Assembly: GCF_005222955.1 (NCBI RefSeq)
Contig: NZ_LWUA01000243.1
Location: forward strand, 29,081 to 93,080
DNA length: 64,000 nucleotides
DNA from: Blastococcus sp. CCUG 61487
GTDB lineage: Bacteria > Actinomycetota > Actinomycetes > Mycobacteriales > Geodermatophilaceae
Reading direction: 5' to 3'
Notes under the pieces: model-generated
Seen by the model: the letters and a program-made list of their open reading frames with translations, nothing else
The model's database searches: none
Told to the model about the DNA's origin: nothing
Program-made: the position numbers and the translations under genes
In this document: one piece after another, positions 47,843-55,760 of the stretch
How the letters are laid out: the number at the start of each line of letters is the position of its first letter
Numbering within the stretch: position 1 is the stretch's first letter

Positions 47843-49420
47843 GTGGCTCGGATCTCCGGTTCCTCGACCTTCGAGGGTCTGCTGATCGACTGGTCGATCG
47901 ACCAGCCGGTCGGTATCTCTCGGTTGCCGGTGGAGCTGTTGTCCCGGGCGCAGGTGGCCGCCGAGCTGGAGAAGGTCCAGGGCCGCAAGGCGATGACGGC
48001 GGCCTACGAGGCGGCTCTGATCCTGCGGATGGCGCAGCTGTCCCCCGATGACCACGATCGGCGGCCGGGTTCTGCCGGTGCCCGGTCGGTCGGCTGGACG
48101 GCTGGTGCCGGCGAGCCCGGGGTGAGTGAGTTCTTCGCCGGTGAGTTGGCGATGGTGCTCAACCGGGGCCGGGGCACCGCCACCCACCGGTACGCGCGGG
48201 CGCGGGCCTGGCGGGACAACCTGCCCGGCACCTACGCCGCGCTGGGCCGCGGGGAGCTGGACGAGTCCCGGGCGGCGGCGCTGGCCGACGTGCTCGGTGA
48301 CGTCGACCCGCAGTTGGCGGCCGCGATCGAGGGCCGGCTGCTGTCGGAGGCGGTCGATCTGTCGGTGACCACGCTGCGCTCCCGGGCGCTGGAGCTGCTG
48401 GCCGAGCTGGACGCCGCAGCCGCCGACGAGCGCCGTGAGGAGGCCCAGCAGGCCGCGGACGTGTTCCTGCAGCCCCGCCCGGACGGGATGGCCACCCTGG
48501 GGGCGGACCTGCCGGCCGACGAGGCCGCCGAGGCCTACGCCGTCATCGACACCCTGGCCCGGCTGGCCAAGGCCGACGGCGACCAGCGGCCGATCGCCCG
48601 GATCCGCACCGAGCTGTACTCGCTGCTGCTACGCCGCCCCGGCGGCCACGGCCAACCCGATGTGACCGCGCACCTGAGCATCACCGCCACCCTCGACAGC
48701 CTCGCCGGCGTCACCGCGCAGGCAGGGACGGTGAACGGGCTGGTGATCACCGCCGCCCACGTCCGCGGGCTGCTCGCCCGCATCGCCGCCCTCGGCCTCG
48801 AACCGCCACCGGGCGGCAGCCTGACGTTCGCGATCACCGACACCGACGGCCGGCTGCTGGCCACCACCACCGTCGCCGAACTGCTGCGCATCGCCACGAC
48901 CGGCTGCCCCGAGCACCCCGCAGATGGTTCTGCTGATGGCTGCGGCTGCCCGGTGCTCGGCATGCCTGCGGCCACCGAGGCGTATGCGCACACCGCCCGC
49001 CAGGAGCGCTTCGTCACCACCCGCGACCGCTGCTGCCGGATGCCCAACTGCGGTCAGCGGGTCGGCTGGACCGACCTGGACCACGTCGTCCCGCACGCCG
49101 CCGACGGCGACACCACCTGCACCAACCTCTGTTGCCTGTGCCGCTCGCACCACCGGCTGAAGACCTTCGCCCCCGGCTGGCACTTCCGCATGGAGCCCGA
49201 CGGCACCCTGCACGTCACCACCCCGACCGGCATCACCCGCACCACCCGCCCACCCGGCCTCCGCACAGCCAGGCAGGAACCGGCGCCCCAGCCCCCGGAC
49301 CTCTCCACCCTCACCGGGATCCGGGACCACCTCCGACAGACGTCCCCCGACCCACCCGACACCGGACCGCCGGCCCACGAACCACAGCCCGGACCGGACG
49401 ACGACCCGCCACCGTTCTAG
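47843..49420 (+). CDS. DUF222 / HNH endonuclease (13E12-repeat family)
   Basis: 525 residues. The N-terminal ~350 residues are the DUF222 helical domain (LAMVLNRGRGTATHRYARARAW, LGRGELDESRAAALADVL). The C-terminal HNH nuclease is RCCRMPNCGQRVGWTDLDHVVPHAADGDTTCTNLCCLCRSHHRLKTF, with zinc-binding C-x4-C and C-x2-C pairs and the HNH catalytic residues (LDHV, N, HH). This is the multi-copy actinobacterial REP13E12-like family, often variable between strains. It sits between the RDD (Rv2219A) and DUF4191 (Rv2219) homologues, which are adjacent in M. tuberculosis. The tail is a disordered Pro-rich segment. Confidence 0.9.
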   Translation: MARISGSSTFEGLLIDWSIDQPVGISRLPVELLSRAQVAAELEKVQGRKAMTAAYEAALILRMAQLSPDDHDRRPGSAGARSVGWTAGAGEPGVSEFFAGELAMVLNRGRGTATHRYARARAWRDNLPGTYAALGRGELDESRAAALADVLGDVDPQLAAAIEGRLLSEAVDLSVTTLRSRALELLAELDAAAADERREEAQQAADVFLQPRPDGMATLGADLPADEAAEAYAVIDTLARLAKADGDQRPIARIRTELYSLLLRRPGGHGQPDVTAHLSITATLDSLAGVTAQAGTVNGLVITAAHVRGLLARIAALGLEPPPGGSLTFAITDTDGRLLATTTVAELLRIATTGCPEHPADGSADGCGCPVLGMPAATEAYAHTARQERFVTTRDRCCRMPNCGQRVGWTDLDHVVPHAADGDTTCTNLCCLCRSHHRLKTFAPGWHFRMEPDGTLHVTTPTGITRTTRPPGLRTARQEPAPQPPDLSTLTGIRDHLRQTSPDPPDTGPPAHEPQPGPDDDPPPF

Positions 49421-49445
49421 CGGACGTCGGTCATCGAGGGCTACG

Positions 49446-50204
49446 TCAGCGGCGGCGGACCTGCCGCTGGCTGATCGACATCTGCCGTCCGCCGGGCAGC
49501 GGACCACCCGGGACGGGCATCTTCGGTCCGCCTAGCGCGCTCATCCGCCGGCCCAGGGTGTTGAGCTCGGCCGCGGTGAGGTTGCGGGGGAGCTTCATGA
49601 CGTGCGAGCTCAGCTTGGGCAGCGGCACCTGCCCCTCGTCGTCGCCGACGAGGATGTCGTAGATCGGGGTCTCGCCCACGATGCGGGCGACCTTCTTCTT
49701 CTCCTGCGCGAGCAGCCCGCGCACCCGGCCGGGCGAGCCCTCGGCCACGAGGATCACCCCGGGCCGGCCCAGCACCCGGTGCACGGCGTCGAGCTGCGTG
49801 GTCCCGGCGACCCCGGAGGTCACCCGCCAGTCGCCGCGCATGCCCTCGAGCACCCACGCGGCGGCCCCCGGCTGCCCCTCCACCTGCTTGTAGGCCGACC
49901 GCTGCGCCCGCCGACCGAACACGATGAGCGTCGCCAGCAGGGCGAAGAGGATCGCGAGCGGGATGAAGAGGAACGGCATCCCGAGGAGGATCCCGATGAC
50001 CTCCACGACCGTGGCGGTCAGCACGAAGGTGATGAGCAGGATCCACGGCAGCTTCGGATCGTTCTTGCTCGTCAGCGTGTACGCCTGCTTGATCATGCGG
50101 GCGTTGGCGCCGAGCTTCTTCAACCGCCCGACCTTGGGCTGCCCCTTCTTGTCCAGCTTCGGGGCCTTGCCGGCGCCCGCGTCACCGGGCTTGCTGCGTG
50201 CCAT
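49446..50204 (-). CDS. DUF4191 membrane protein (Rv2219-like)
   Basis: 252 residues. A Lys-rich N-terminus (KAPKLDKKGQPKVGRLKKLG) is followed by QAYTLTSKNDPKLPWILL and two adjacent membrane segments (~50-95), then a soluble C-terminal domain with QLDAVHRVLGRPGVILVAEG. Function unknown; the family is found next to lipA across actinobacteria. ATG 50204 with TAGACT 7 nt upstream, which decides it; the frame running on to 51128 is antisense/shadow of lipA. Confidence 0.88.
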   Translation of the reverse strand: MARSKPGDAGAGKAPKLDKKGQPKVGRLKKLGANARMIKQAYTLTSKNDPKLPWILLITFVLTATVVEVIGILLGMPFLFIPLAILFALLATLIVFGRRAQRSAYKQVEGQPGAAAWVLEGMRGDWRVTSGVAGTTQLDAVHRVLGRPGVILVAEGSPGRVRGLLAQEKKKVARIVGETPIYDILVGDDEGQVPLPKLSSHVMKLPRNLTAAELNTLGRRMSALGGPKMPVPGGPLPGGRQMSISQRQVRRR

Positions 50205-50211
50205 GCTCCCG

Positions 50212-50217
50212 AGTCTA
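50212..50217 (-). promoter_or_regulatory. -10 element of a leaderless promoter for DUF4191
   Basis: TAGACT on the minus strand ends 7 nt before ATG 50204. Confidence 0.55.
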
Positions 50218-50269
50218 GGGACCCGATGCCCGCACCACGCGCACGCTCGCCCGCCGGCAGAGGAGCGGG

Positions 50270-51244
50270 TCAGATCGTCGGCGTCAGCCCGCGCGCCGCG
50301 ATCGCCTGCTGGTAGAGCCGGCCGGCGCGGTACGAGCTGCGCACCAGGGGACCGGCCAGGACACCGGGGAACCCGATCCGCTCGGCCTCGGCCTGGAACT
50401 CCACGAACTCGTCGGGCTTCACCCAGCGGACGACGGGGTGGTGCCGGGGCGAGGGCCGCAGGTACTGGGTGATGGTCAGCAGGTCGGTGCCGGCGTCGTG
50501 AAGTGCACGCATGGTCTCCACGACCTCCTCGGGCTCCTCGCCCATGCCGAGGATCAGGTTCGACTTGGTGACCAGACCGGCCTCGCGGGCCGCCGTCAGC
50601 ACCTCGAGCGAGCGCTCGAACCGGAAGCCGGGCCGGATCCGCTTGAAGATCCGCGGCACCGTCTCCACGTTGTGGGCCAGAACCTCGGGTCGGGAGGAGA
50701 ACACCTCCGCCAGCTGCGCGGGGTCGGCGTTGAAGTCCGGGATGAGCAGTTCGACACCGCAGCCGGGCAGCTGCGCGTGGATCTGCCGCACGGTCTCGGC
50801 GTACAGCCACGCCCCGCCGTCGGGCAGGTCGTCCCGCGCGACACCGGTGACCGTCGCGTACTTCAGGCCCATCGTGGCGACGCTCTCGGCGACCCGGCGG
50901 GGCTCGTCGGCGTCGAAGTCGGCCGGCTTGCCCGTGTCGATCTGGCAGAAGTCGCACCGCCGCGTGCACTGGTCGCCGCCGATGAGGAAGGTCGCCTCGC
51001 GGTCCTCCCAGCACTCGTAGATGTTGGGGCAGCCGGCCTCCTCGCAGACCGTGTGCAACCCCTCGCGGCGGACCAGTGACTTCAGCTCGGTGTACTCCGG
51101 GCCGGTCTTGAGCCGGGTCTTGATCCACTCCGGCTTGCGCTCGATGGGCACCTGGCTGTTGCGGACCTCGAGGCGGAGCAGCTTGCGGCCGGCCGGCTCG
51201 ATCGTCGAGCCCGGAGCGGAGGTCGGAACGGCGGGCTCACTCAT
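50270..51244 (-). CDS. lipA: Lipoyl synthase
   Basis: 324 residues. Two 4Fe-4S sites are visible: the auxiliary cluster C-x4-C-x5-C (Cys67, Cys72, Cys78 in [12 protein letters not shown]) and the radical-SAM C-x3-C-x2-C (Cys93, Cys97, Cys100 in CTRRCDFC). The C-terminal RSSYRAG supplies the Ser ligand of the auxiliary cluster. It inserts sulfur at C6 and C8 of protein-bound octanoyl groups, following LipB (61234-61881). ATG 51244 is chosen because TACCGT lies exactly 7 nt upstream; the GTG at 51253 would fall inside that promoter. Confidence 0.97.
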   Translation of the reverse strand: MSEPAVPTSAPGSTIEPAGRKLLRLEVRNSQVPIERKPEWIKTRLKTGPEYTELKSLVRREGLHTVCEEAGCPNIYECWEDREATFLIGGDQCTRRCDFCQIDTGKPADFDADEPRRVAESVATMGLKYATVTGVARDDLPDGGAWLYAETVRQIHAQLPGCGVELLIPDFNADPAQLAEVFSSRPEVLAHNVETVPRIFKRIRPGFRFERSLEVLTAAREAGLVTKSNLILGMGEEPEEVVETMRALHDAGTDLLTITQYLRPSPRHHPVVRWVKPDEFVEFQAEAERIGFPGVLAGPLVRSSYRAGRLYQQAIAARGLTPTI

Positions 51245-51251
51245 GATCTCC

Positions 51252-51257
51252 ACGGTA
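51252..51257 (-). promoter_or_regulatory. -10 element of a leaderless promoter for lipA
   Basis: TACCGT on the minus strand ends 7 nt before ATG 51244. Confidence 0.55.
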
Positions 51258-51288
51258 CCCGCGAAGACGCCGCCACCCCTCCCAGCAC

Positions 51289-51321
51289 GCAGCCCCCGTC
51301 GCGCGGGGCGACGGGGGCTGC
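51289..51321 (-). terminator. Hairpin between the helical-repeat gene and lipA
   Basis: GCAGCCCCCGTCG (51289-51301) pairs perfectly with 51309-51321 around a 7-nt loop, 23 nt after the stop of the upstream minus-strand gene. Confidence 0.75.
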
Positions 51322-51343
51322 GGCGTGGAGCACGGAGCGCGGC

Positions 51344-52450
51344 TCAGATCTGCCGGTCGTCAGGCCCGGCGGTCGGTCCGGCGTCGGCGCCGCCACCGGA
51401 GGTGAACGGCTCGGGGGCGTCGGAACCGTTCTCCGTGGCGCTGTCCGGCCCGTCGCCCTCGACGAGCTGCGCGTCGCGCACGCCCATGTCGGACTCGGCC
51501 GGTGCGGAGTCCCCGGTGGTGTCGGCGGTGGAGACGGTCTTGCCGGACATGCTGTCGGAGCTGGGCACGGGGTCCTCTCGGTAGCTCGGGACCGGACCGT
51601 CACCGGCCGGCGCCGGGGTCCAGGTGTCGTCCTTCGTGCGGCGGAGGACGGCGAACACCGCGGTACCCAGCGCCAGGGCGAGCAACACCCACGGCCACCG
51701 CCGGGGCTCCGGTTCGATGCCGGCCTTCTGCTTGACCACCTTGGCGGTGCTGGCGGCCGCCTTCTCGAACTCGCGACGCTTCTTGGCGGCCGTCTTCCGG
51801 GCCTTCTTCGCGCCCTTGCGCGCCTTGCGCGTGGACTTCTCCGCCCCGGCGGCGAGCTCCGCGCGCCGCGCGTCCAGCTCGCTCAGCGCGCTGTCGACAC
51901 CGGCGGCGAGGGTCTCCCGGGCACTCTCGAGGGCGGGGGTGACAGCCTCGCGCGCAGCCGCCACCTTGGGGGTGGCGTACGCCAGCGCGGCCACCTGGGC
52001 GGCCTCCAGCCGTGGGACGACGTCGTCGTGCAGGGTCTTCTGCGCCGCTCCGCGGGCGGCCTCCACCCGCGGCGCGAGGTCGGCCGCCGCCTTGGCCGCG
52101 GCGGACTGCGCCGAGCTCACGGCCGACGCCACCTTCGGGGCTGCGGTCTCGCGGACGGCCTCCATCCGCGGGGCGAGTGCGTCCCGGGCCGCCTCGACCC
52201 GGGGGGCGAGCGCCTCCTTGGCCGTCGCCACCGCCGGCGCGGCTGCCGCGGTGGCCGCAGCGATCCTGGGCGCGACCGCCTTCTGGGCGGCGCCGATGCG
52301 CGGCGCCGCCGCCTCCCGAGCAGCGGCCACCCGGGGCCCGAGCTGCTCGGCGGCGAGGCGTCCGGCTTCGGTGGCCGCCACTCCGATGTGGGCGAAGCCC
52401 TCCTGGAGCTCGGTGCCGATGACCTGACCGCGCGTCTTCTTGCGGAACAC
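51344..52450 (-). CDS. Ala-rich 11-residue-repeat helical protein with one membrane anchor
   Basis: 368 residues, no recognised family. Residues ~40-215 consist of ~11-residue units starting APR: APRVAAAREAA, APRIGAAQKAV, APRIAAATAAA, APAVATAKEAL, APRVEAARDAL, APRMEAVRETA, APKVASAVSSA, later LAPRVEAARGA. The 3-4-4 hydrophobic spacing predicts amphipathic helices as in apolipoprotein/LEA-type proteins. Then a Lys/Arg-rich histone-H1-like stretch (RKARKGAKKARKTAAKKRR), a membrane segment (WVLLALALGTAVFAVL) and an acidic Ser/Asp/Pro tail. Start GTG 52450 (GAAAGG 8 nt upstream); GTG 52459 is possible. Could coat membranes, lipid bodies or the nucleoid. Confidence 0.75.
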   Translation of the reverse strand: MFRKKTRGQVIGTELQEGFAHIGVAATEAGRLAAEQLGPRVAAAREAAAPRIGAAQKAVAPRIAAATAAAAPAVATAKEALAPRVEAARDALAPRMEAVRETAAPKVASAVSSAQSAAAKAAADLAPRVEAARGAAQKTLHDDVVPRLEAAQVAALAYATPKVAAAREAVTPALESARETLAAGVDSALSELDARRAELAAGAEKSTRKARKGAKKARKTAAKKRREFEKAAASTAKVVKQKAGIEPEPRRWPWVLLALALGTAVFAVLRRTKDDTWTPAPAGDGPVPSYREDPVPSSDSMSGKTVSTADTTGDSAPAESDMGVRDAQLVEGDGPDSATENGSDAPEPFTSGGGADAGPTAGPDDRQI

Positions 52451-52553
52451 GAGCTGCACCTTTCGTTGATCGTCTCCGCGCCATCCTGCCCGCTGGATCG
52501 GTCGCGCACACCCCGAGAGCGCAGGTCGGGGCGCGGGATGACCGGCACCTCGC

Positions 52554-52559
52554 TAGCGT
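52554..52559 (+). promoter_or_regulatory. -10 element of a leaderless promoter for the LLM oxidoreductase
   Basis: TAGCGT ends 6 nt before GTG 52566. Confidence 0.55.
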
Positions 52560-52565
52560 CGGGGC

Positions 52566-53495
52566 GTGCAACTGCGGATCTTCACCGAACCCCAGATGGG
52601 TGCCACGTACGACGACCTGCTCGCCGTGGCCCGGCGGACCGAGGAGACCGGCTTCGACGCCTTCTTCAGGTCCGACCACTACCTGACGATGGGCGGCGAC
52701 GGCCTGCCCGGGCCGACCGACGCGTGGGTGACCCTCGCCGGGCTGGCCCGCGAGACCAGCCGGATCAGGTTGGGCACGCTGATGACGGCGGGGACCTTCC
52801 GGCTGCCCGGACCGCTGGCGATCTCCGTCGCCCAGGTGGACCAGATGAGCGGCGGCCGGGTCGAGCTCGGCATCGGCTCCGGCTGGTTCGCCCAGGAGCA
52901 CACCGCCTACGGCATCCCGTTCCCGTCGCTGGGCGAGCGGTTCGACCGCTACGAGGAGCAGTTGGCCGTCATCAGCGGCCTGTGGAACACCCCGGTAGGG
53001 GAGACCTTCGACTTCGACGGACAGCACTACCAGCTGTCGAACTCCCCGGCGCTGCCCAAGCCGGTGCAGGAGGGCGGCATCCCGATCCTGGTCGGCGGCG
53101 GCGGGAAGAAGCGCACCCCGCGCCTGGCCGCCCGCTACGCCGCCGAGTTCAACGTGCCGTTCATGTCGGCCGAGGACAACGCGCGGCTGTTCGCCGGCGT
53201 GCGCGAGGCCTGCGAGGAGCAGGGGCGCGACCCGTCGTCCCTGGTCTACAGCTCGGCGCTGGTCGTCTGCGTGGGTAAGGACGAGGCGGAGATCGCCCGC
53301 CGCGCCGCGGCGATCGGCCGCGAGGTCGAAGAGCTGCGCGAGCACGGTGTGGCCGGGACGCCGGCCGAAGCTGTCGACATCATCGGCCGGTACGCCGAGG
53401 CGGGGTCCCAGCGGATCTACCTGCAGGTGCTCGACCTCGGCGACCTCGACCACCTCGACCTGGTGGCGGCGGAGGTGGCTCCGCAGCTCGGCTAG
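52566..53495 (+). CDS. LLM-class F420-dependent oxidoreductase
   Basis: 309 residues, TIM-barrel luciferase-like monooxygenase fold. Signatures: FRSDHYLTM, RIRLGTLMTAGTFRLPGPLA, GRVELGIGSGWFAQEHTAYGIPFPSLGERF and PILVGGGGKKRTPRLAARYA. Such actinobacterial members use F420 rather than FMN; the npdG gene in this window would regenerate F420H2. Substrate unknown. GTG 52566, leaderless. Its TAG stop shares a CTAG with the convergent GGDEF gene. Confidence 0.9.
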   Translation: MQLRIFTEPQMGATYDDLLAVARRTEETGFDAFFRSDHYLTMGGDGLPGPTDAWVTLAGLARETSRIRLGTLMTAGTFRLPGPLAISVAQVDQMSGGRVELGIGSGWFAQEHTAYGIPFPSLGERFDRYEEQLAVISGLWNTPVGETFDFDGQHYQLSNSPALPKPVQEGGIPILVGGGGKKRTPRLAARYAAEFNVPFMSAEDNARLFAGVREACEEQGRDPSSLVYSSALVVCVGKDEAEIARRAAAIGREVEELREHGVAGTPAEAVDIIGRYAEAGSQRIYLQVLDLGDLDHLDLVAAEVAPQLG

Positions 53496-55705
53496 CCGGC
53501 TCCCGGGCCGGGCGCGACGGGATCGACCGGGAGCAGGCGCTGGGCGAGCTGCTCGGGCGGTAGCGGTGCCGCTGGGTGCAGGACCGCGCACCCGAGCCGG
53601 CCGAGGGCGGCGTCGGTGTCGGGGTCGACCGACTCGGCCGTGACGGCGTTGCCCAGGGACGTGGCCAGCGCGATGGTGTGCCCGACCACGAGGTGGGCGC
53701 GGCGGTCGCGGACGATGTCACCGACGGCCGCGCGGTCCAGCACGATCCGGTCCGCGGCCAGGTCCCGCACGGCGAGCAGGGCCAGCGCACCGGTGCCCGG
53801 CGCGGTGACCGCCGTCGGGATGCCGCGGACCTTCAAGGCTTCGATCAGGGTCGGGATGTCGTCCGGCCGGGTGGCGACGGCGTCGCGGCCGATCCGGATC
53901 AGCAGCGCCTCGGGGGGCAGCGTCGCCCGCAGGAGCGCGGCGGCGATGCGGTCCGGGAGGCGCGACGTGTTCAGGTCCGACGACGAGACGGTGAGGGCCA
54001 CCGGCACGGGGACGGCGTCCCACCACTGCGCCACGGCGCGGACCGCCTCGTCGAGCACGGCGACACCACCCGCGGCGTCGGGGAGGTGGCCGGGTGACCG
54101 GACGAGCGCGACGGCGACCTGCAGCCGGCCCTCGGCATCGTGCCAGGGCTGGAGGAGCAGACGTCCGTCCCCGGAGAGCTCCGCGTGAGCAGCGGCGTCC
54201 GGGCCCGGGAGCTCCGCGTCGTACCAGCGGACGCCCCCACGGGTCGACTTGGCGGCGTACATGGCGAGATCGGCGAGGTGGAGGAGCTCGGCGACGGTGA
54301 CCGCCTGGTCCGGCGCCCCTGCGATCCCGATGCTCGCTCCGACCCGCGTCGTCACGTGCCCCAGGTCCACCGGCTGGCAGGCCAGCTCGTGCAGCCGCCG
54401 CGCGCACCGATGGGCGTCCGCGGGCGCGGCCTCCGGGAGCAGCACGGCGAACTCGTCCCCGCCGAGACGAGCCACGAGGTCCTCGGGACGGACGGCACCG
54501 CGGAACCGCTCGGCCAGCTGCCGCAGGACGTCGTCGCCGGCGGCGTGGCCCAGACCGTCGTTCACCACCTTGAACGCGTCCAGGTCCACCAGCGCGAGGG
54601 CGAGCTGCCGGCCGGCGGCCAGGTGCTTCTCCGCCTCCTGGACGAGCCCCCGCCGGTTGGCCAGTCCGGTGAGCTCGTCGGTCGCCGCAAGACGGCGGGC
54701 CTCGTGCAGCGTCCGGAGCTGGTGCACCGTCAGCACGCTGCGGGCCATGAACGCTCCGAGGCACCCGACGGCGCACAGCTCGCCGATGCCGAGCCACCCG
54801 TCGCCCCACTGCAACCCCAGGACGACGAGGGAGGCCGCCGTGCACGCCAGGGGGACCGTGACCGCCCGCCAGCTCGTGCCCGACGTGTCCGTCGCCGGCG
54901 GCCGGACGGGACGAGGGGGGAAGACGGCCACGGCGCAGATCAGCACCGCGTTGAGGATCCACAGCAGCTCCAGCGGCCCGCCCGGCACGTACTCCCCGTC
55001 CGCCAGCATGGCCATGAGCAGCAGGTCACCGACGGCCTTGTTGGCGAGCACCACGCAGGCCACCGCGAGCAGCCTGTCGATCCGCAGACCGACCATGGCG
55101 ATCACGGCGCCGACCAGCGCGAGGACGAGGACGTCGGCGATCGGGTACGCGAGGGTCACCGCCGTCGCGAGCCCGTCGAGCCCGTCCGTCGCGAGCCACG
55201 GGCCGATGCCGTACACGACGGCCACCGCGGTGACCCCGAGCGCGGCGATGATGCCGTCGAGCCAGGTGATCGGCTGCACCCGGCGCAACCGCAGCCGGAG
55301 CAGGGACACCGGGACGACGAACAGCGGCAGGTAGGAGGCCAACCACCAGACGTCCGCGGCCGACGGGTGCGGCACGGCTCCGGGCCCGGCGGCGACCAAC
55401 CCGAAGACGACGTTGCCGACCAGGGTGAAGGCCATGGCCAGCGCCGTCCCCCACCAGACCGGCCGCTCCTCCGCGGACCGTCGTCCGGCGCGTGCGCAGA
55501 GCGCGATCGCCAGCAGCGGTGCGGCGTTGAACAGGACGATGTCGTAGACGACGATCTCGGCGCCGGTGTGCGGGCGCAGCGGGATGCCGGTGAGGAAGAG
55601 CGGAAGGGTCAGCGCGGCGACCGCCACGAGGGCGCCGGGATGGCGCGTCCAGCTCCGGGACGACGTCGGCTCGGAAACCCCCACCATGAGCCGGGAGACT
55701 GCCAT
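53492..55705 (-). CDS. Membrane GGDEF protein with degenerate EAL domain
   Basis: 737 residues. Eight to nine membrane segments (~25-325), then an intact GGDEF domain (ATDELTGLANRRGLVQ, LVDLDAFKVVNDGLGHAAGDD, RLGGDEFAVL), then an EAL-like region lacking key residues: LLLQPWHDAEGRLQVAVALVRSPG replaces the EALVRW core, and the DDFGTGYSS and EGIE segments are missing. It should make c-di-GMP but not degrade it. It is a paralogue of the next gene upstream (55761-58043), which keeps all EAL residues. Start ATG 55705; ATG 55687 is possible, neither with a Shine-Dalgarno. Confidence 0.85.
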   Translation of the reverse strand: MAVSRLMVGVSEPTSSRSWTRHPGALVAVAALTLPLFLTGIPLRPHTGAEIVVYDIVLFNAAPLLAIALCARAGRRSAEERPVWWGTALAMAFTLVGNVVFGLVAAGPGAVPHPSAADVWWLASYLPLFVVPVSLLRLRLRRVQPITWLDGIIAALGVTAVAVVYGIGPWLATDGLDGLATAVTLAYPIADVLVLALVGAVIAMVGLRIDRLLAVACVVLANKAVGDLLLMAMLADGEYVPGGPLELLWILNAVLICAVAVFPPRPVRPPATDTSGTSWRAVTVPLACTAASLVVLGLQWGDGWLGIGELCAVGCLGAFMARSVLTVHQLRTLHEARRLAATDELTGLANRRGLVQEAEKHLAAGRQLALALVDLDAFKVVNDGLGHAAGDDVLRQLAERFRGAVRPEDLVARLGGDEFAVLLPEAAPADAHRCARRLHELACQPVDLGHVTTRVGASIGIAGAPDQAVTVAELLHLADLAMYAAKSTRGGVRWYDAELPGPDAAAHAELSGDGRLLLQPWHDAEGRLQVAVALVRSPGHLPDAAGGVAVLDEAVRAVAQWWDAVPVPVALTVSSSDLNTSRLPDRIAAALLRATLPPEALLIRIGRDAVATRPDDIPTLIEALKVRGIPTAVTAPGTGALALLAVRDLAADRIVLDRAAVGDIVRDRRAHLVVGHTIALATSLGNAVTAESVDPDTDAALGRLGCAVLHPAAPLPPEQLAQRLLPVDPVAPGPGAG

Positions 55706-55760
55706 ACGGGCAGGTCGGCGGGGGCGGACGCGCTGGCACGGGCGGAAAGGCACCGGCGGG

